A stretch of 8,470 bases of DNA. Source: Candidatus Borrarchaeota archaeon. Lineage in GTDB: Archaea > Asgardarchaeota > Sifarchaeia > Borrarchaeales > Borrarchaeaceae. Location: contig JAEORY010000152.1 in assembly GCA_016840645.1 (NCBI GenBank), positions 1 to 8,470 of the forward strand. Reading direction: 5' to 3'. This document shows positions 6,694 through 8,470 of the stretch, piece after piece. How positions within the stretch are numbered: position 1 is the stretch's first letter; each line of letters starts with the position of its first letter. Both the position numbers and the translations under genes were made by a program. A model generated the notes under the pieces. The model was not told the DNA's origin. It was given only the letters and a program-made list of their open reading frames with translations, and ran no database searches.

Positions 6694-6781
6694 GGGCGGA
6701 CTTTGGCCAAAAAGGCGGACTTTACCCCCCTTTCTATCTTTAGGTTAGCGATAGGACACTGGTATTAAACCTTGTGGAAAA
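6694..6781 (+). repeat. Left arm of a long imperfect inverted repeat
   Basis: This arm pairs without gaps with 6966-7053. By hand I count 64 of 75 matches over 6694-6768, including a perfect 18-base block (6751-6768), then 4 mismatches, then a perfect 9-base block (6773-6781). Inside it are two GGCGGACTTT units (6695-6704 and 6714-6723, 19 bases apart), the palindrome TTTGGCCAAA (6702-6711), CCCCCC (6725-6730) and TGTGGAAAA (6773-6781). Confidence 0.9.
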
Positions 6782-6965
6782 CCCAAAAAATTAGTTCAAA
6801 CGTATCAAAGGGTTGGTTTGGACCAGGGGGCGTTTTGTGTTGGAAAGAATTGGTTTTTTGGTACAGGTGTACTGCTGGTTCTGCTAATAGTTGCTTCAGC
6901 TCTGAGACAAGACCGGGGGGTGTGGGGGGGGGAATTGAGACTGACCAAAGCTTGCTCTCAAGACT

Positions 6966-7053
6966 TTTTCCACAGCTATTAATACCAGTGTCCTATTCTC
7001 TATATAAAGATAAAAAGGGGGGTCAACTCCGACCTTTTGGCCAAAGTCCGACC
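6966..7053 (-). repeat. Right arm of the long imperfect inverted repeat
   Basis: Reverse-complement partner of 6694-6781, with arms 184 bases apart. It holds TTTTCCACA (6966-6974), the perfect 18-base block (6979-6996), GGGGGG (7017-7022) and two TCCGACC units around TTTTGGCCAAAG. It ends 18 bases before the ATG of the HNH-like gene, so it could also carry that gene's promoter or operator. No target-site duplication is visible next to either arm. Confidence 0.9.
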
Positions 7054-7071
7054 TTTTTCACCAAAATCACC

Positions 7072-8049
7072 ATGCCAAGACCTCGTTTACCTATTCCTGC
7101 TAGTACAAAAAAACTATTACAGCTTTCAAATGAGACTCCTTCTGGACTCATGTGGACGGATGATGAGGACGCTCCCTTCCCAGGGGGAGAGGCTGGTTCC
7201 TATAGGCCCGTAACTGGCTTCTACATCGTTCTGATCGAGGGGAAGGAGTACCAGGCTCACAGGCTCGTCTATTACCTACGTACGGGTATGGACCCAGGGA
7301 ATAACGCGGTGTCTCACCTGCCCAATAACCCTGAAAAAGACAACCGAAAAGAACTTGTTCTTCTCGATACGTATGGTGGCAAGAGCAAAGACTCGTCTCA
7401 AAATGAGACTCAAATGGAATTAGTGGGACATATGTTCCGTTATGTCAAAGATATTGATCGGTTATCTGAAGAAGATCTCAAGAAACACAACTATTACCGT
7501 GGTTACCCATGTGTACATGGCCATACAATCAGAGACTCTGACTACCACTGGTGTTACCACTGCGCACGAAAAATACGCAGTAATATTTGCGGCTTTGACA
7601 TTAATTATTTACATGAGGTGTATAAAGTTAAATACGAAGCTCTTTGGAGAACGGTTCAGGTCGGTTCTTTTTCTTCTTGCTGGAATGATTCCAAAGCAAG
7701 TCGAAGAATTTGTTTTCCTTCCTACCGTTCCCTCTGGAGCAAACAACGAGCAGAACATAACGCTTTCAATAAACTAATTTATCAATTGGCCTGGGGAGAC
7801 ATAGGCTCTTTTCGCATTACTCAATTGTGTGGAAATCCTAACTGTGTTAATCCTTTGCACCTTAGATCCAGGTTTAACGGCAGTCTTCCACCTCGTTCTC
7901 TTATTCCGTTTGAAACAAAATTTAATTATCCAAAATTATTTCTTGCTGCACAATATGAAAATAAAGGCCTCCCTATGGATGTACTAACAGAACGTCAATT
8001 TAAAAATTCAATTTCTTCTCCAGTTATTATGGAGTACCCCGAAGAGTAA
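7072..8049 (+). CDS. HNH endonuclease-like protein with cysteine/histidine-rich C-terminal module
   Basis: From ATG 7072 the protein has 325 residues. The N-terminal module (about 24-100) resembles phage HNH enzymes of the HNH_3/AP2-associated type: QAHRLVYYLRTGMDPG (61-76) followed by VSHLPNNPEKDNRKELVLLD (80-99), with candidate catalytic H82 and N91 and the conserved H63. The second half has CVHGH (147-151) and CYHC (161-164), a probable zinc site, then CGFDINYLH (173-181), and ends with QLCGNPNCVNPLHL (251-264), the Cx4CxNPxHL pattern of another HNH type; the histidines normally found before this pattern are replaced (N233, Q251), so this second module is probably not catalytic. Expected role: DNA binding or cleavage, perhaps a mobile nuclease. 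The start is chosen because the upstream open frame runs through the inverted repeat; no Shine-Dalgarno sequence is present. The first 260 bases are much GC-richer than the rest. Confidence 0.7.
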   Translation: MPRPRLPIPASTKKLLQLSNETPSGLMWTDDEDAPFPGGEAGSYRPVTGFYIVLIEGKEYQAHRLVYYLRTGMDPGNNAVSHLPNNPEKDNRKELVLLDTYGGKSKDSSQNETQMELVGHMFRYVKDIDRLSEEDLKKHNYYRGYPCVHGHTIRDSDYHWCYHCARKIRSNICGFDINYLHEVYKVKYEALWRTVQVGSFSSCWNDSKASRRICFPSYRSLWSKQRAEHNAFNKLIYQLAWGDIGSFRITQLCGNPNCVNPLHLRSRFNGSLPPRSLIPFETKFNYPKLFLAAQYENKGLPMDVLTERQFKNSISSPVIMEYPEE

Positions 8050-8071
8050 AATAGAAAAAAAGATAAAATAC

Positions 8072-8470
8072 ATGACACGTTTTAGTAGTCAAATTGGTAT
8101 TGAACAACGTTCGAGAACAAAAAACAACCCTTTGAATCTTGGTGTTTTTTCTCAAACGTCTTTACGTTATTTAAAGGGAACGCTTAAAGCAACATATCAA
8201 GTTCAATCTGATGGCTTTGGTGGGGGCACTTATAACCACTGGTTTTTAATTGAGCTTGCCTCTCCTGCTTGGATTATTCTTACTAAAGACGGTGAAAGAT
8301 CTAAATATATTCAATTATCTTTTTATGATTTAAATTCTATTCCAATTGAAGGTCGCTCAATCTTTCAAGCAGATAGCGTACGTGGGAGTTTTTTGTTTAA
8401 TGCTGATGATGAAATTTATTATCCATATCTTGATCATGCGATGGGTGCTCAGTCAGATCTTTACAATACT
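8072..8470 (+). CDS. Unidentified phage protein, possibly virion or tail component (partial, C-terminus off the right edge)
   Basis: From ATG 8072 there are 133 open codons to the window edge. The protein starts MTRFSSQIGIEQRSRTKNNP and continues with LGVFSQTSLRYLKGTLKATY, a glycine patch (SDGFGGGTYNHWF, about 48-60), the beta-rich LIELASPAWIILTKDG and FYDLNSIPIEGRSIFQADS. The alternation of hydrophobic and polar residues with many aromatics, and no enzyme motif, suggests a beta-sandwich or jelly-roll structural or carbohydrate-binding domain. There is no signal peptide. I do not recognise the family with certainty; a virion appendage role is a guess from its composition. The 22-base spacer after the HNH-like gene is A-rich with no Shine-Dalgarno sequence, so it is probably co-transcribed with it. 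Confidence 0.65.
   Translation, partial: MTRFSSQIGIEQRSRTKNNPLNLGVFSQTSLRYLKGTLKATYQVQSDGFGGGTYNHWFLIELASPAWIILTKDGERSKYIQLSFYDLNSIPIEGRSIFQADSVRGSFLFNADDEIYYPYLDHAMGAQSDLYNT

Larger units (their letters stand above)
6635..7071. other. Gene-free interval with long inverted repeat, tandem units and G-tracts
   Basis: These 437 bases contain no gene I can support. The frame of the downstream HNH-like gene stays open back to a TTG at 6772, but that would translate straight through the inverted repeat and gives an unconvincing G/S/W-rich peptide. The interval holds a tandem 9-base repeat (6674-6691), two long inverted arms (6694-6781 and 6966-7053), a unique core (6782-6965) with runs of 5, 6 and 9 G, and a short palindrome GTACAGGTGTAC (6861-6872). 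TATATAAAGATA (7001-7012) is the most promoter-like string and could serve the downstream gene. Confidence 0.7.

Noticed and set aside
6688..7059. Target-site duplication around the inverted repeat
   Set aside because: Bases outside the arms (GAATTA on the left, TTTTTC on the right) do not match as direct repeats, so transposition is not directly supported.
6772..7071. 100-codon N-terminal extension of the HNH-like gene from a TTG codon
   Set aside because: It would translate the core and right arm of the inverted repeat, gives a low-complexity G/S/W-rich peptide without motifs, and the good HNH-type sequence begins only after ATG 7072.
7442..7777. 111-codon ORF inside the HNH-like gene
   Set aside because: Shifted frame of the same region; the HNH-like frame holds the conserved Cys/His pattern.
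8059..8070. GATAAAATA resembling a late phage promoter before the last gene
   Set aside because: It ends one or two bases before the ATG, leaving no room for a transcript start upstream of the codon; the stretch is simply A-rich.
1..8470. CRISPR arrays and tRNA genes
   Set aside because: No regularly spaced direct repeats with unique spacers and no cloverleaf-like segment were seen in any gap.

Overview
The window looks like part of a tailed double-stranded DNA phage genome, most likely a marine cyanophage or a close relative. The evidence is a tightly packed set of overlapping genes that combines phage replication proteins (a PD-(D/E)XK exonuclease and a Prim-Pol/SF3-helicase protein) with a class 1B S-adenosylmethionine decarboxylase (speD), a metabolic gene known from cyanophages, two glycosyltransferases, and an HNH-like zinc-rich protein. 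The host is inferred from gene content only; no host gene or virion hallmark protein (terminase, portal, capsid) is present.

Layout. Positions 1-752 are read leftward: a 51-residue protein (752-597) overlaps by 4 bases the start of a glycosyltransferase (600-1) that runs off the left edge. A 79-base divergent spacer follows. From 832 to 6584 everything is read rightward as a probable operon: exonuclease, a 99-residue charged protein with a strong ribosome binding site and a GTG start, a 63-residue unknown, the 882-residue primase-polymerase/helicase, speD, and a GT4-type glycosyltransferase. It closes with a clear intrinsic terminator at 6608-6634. After a 437-base gene-free interval come a 325-residue HNH-like protein (7072-8049) and an unidentified gene (8072 onward) that runs off the right edge.

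How the genes fit together. The exonuclease and the Prim-Pol/helicase are a replication/recombination core. SpeD makes decarboxylated AdoMet, the aminopropyl donor for polyamine synthesis, and sits directly downstream of the primase with overlapping ends. The glycosyltransferases may modify virion proteins, DNA or host surface glycans; the sequence does not say which.

The most unusual part is the gene-free interval 6635-7071. It holds a long imperfect inverted repeat (arms 6694-6781 and 6966-7053, about 83 percent matched without gaps), each arm with two CGGA-containing units around a TTTGGCCAAA palindrome and, at its inner end, a match to the DnaA-box consensus. It could be a replication origin or other protein-loading site, or a MITE-like element. 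It lies inside a GC-richer block (about 6100-7330) that includes the second half of the glycosyltransferase and the first quarter of the HNH-like gene, and in which the hexamer GTCTCA/TGAGAC is concentrated.
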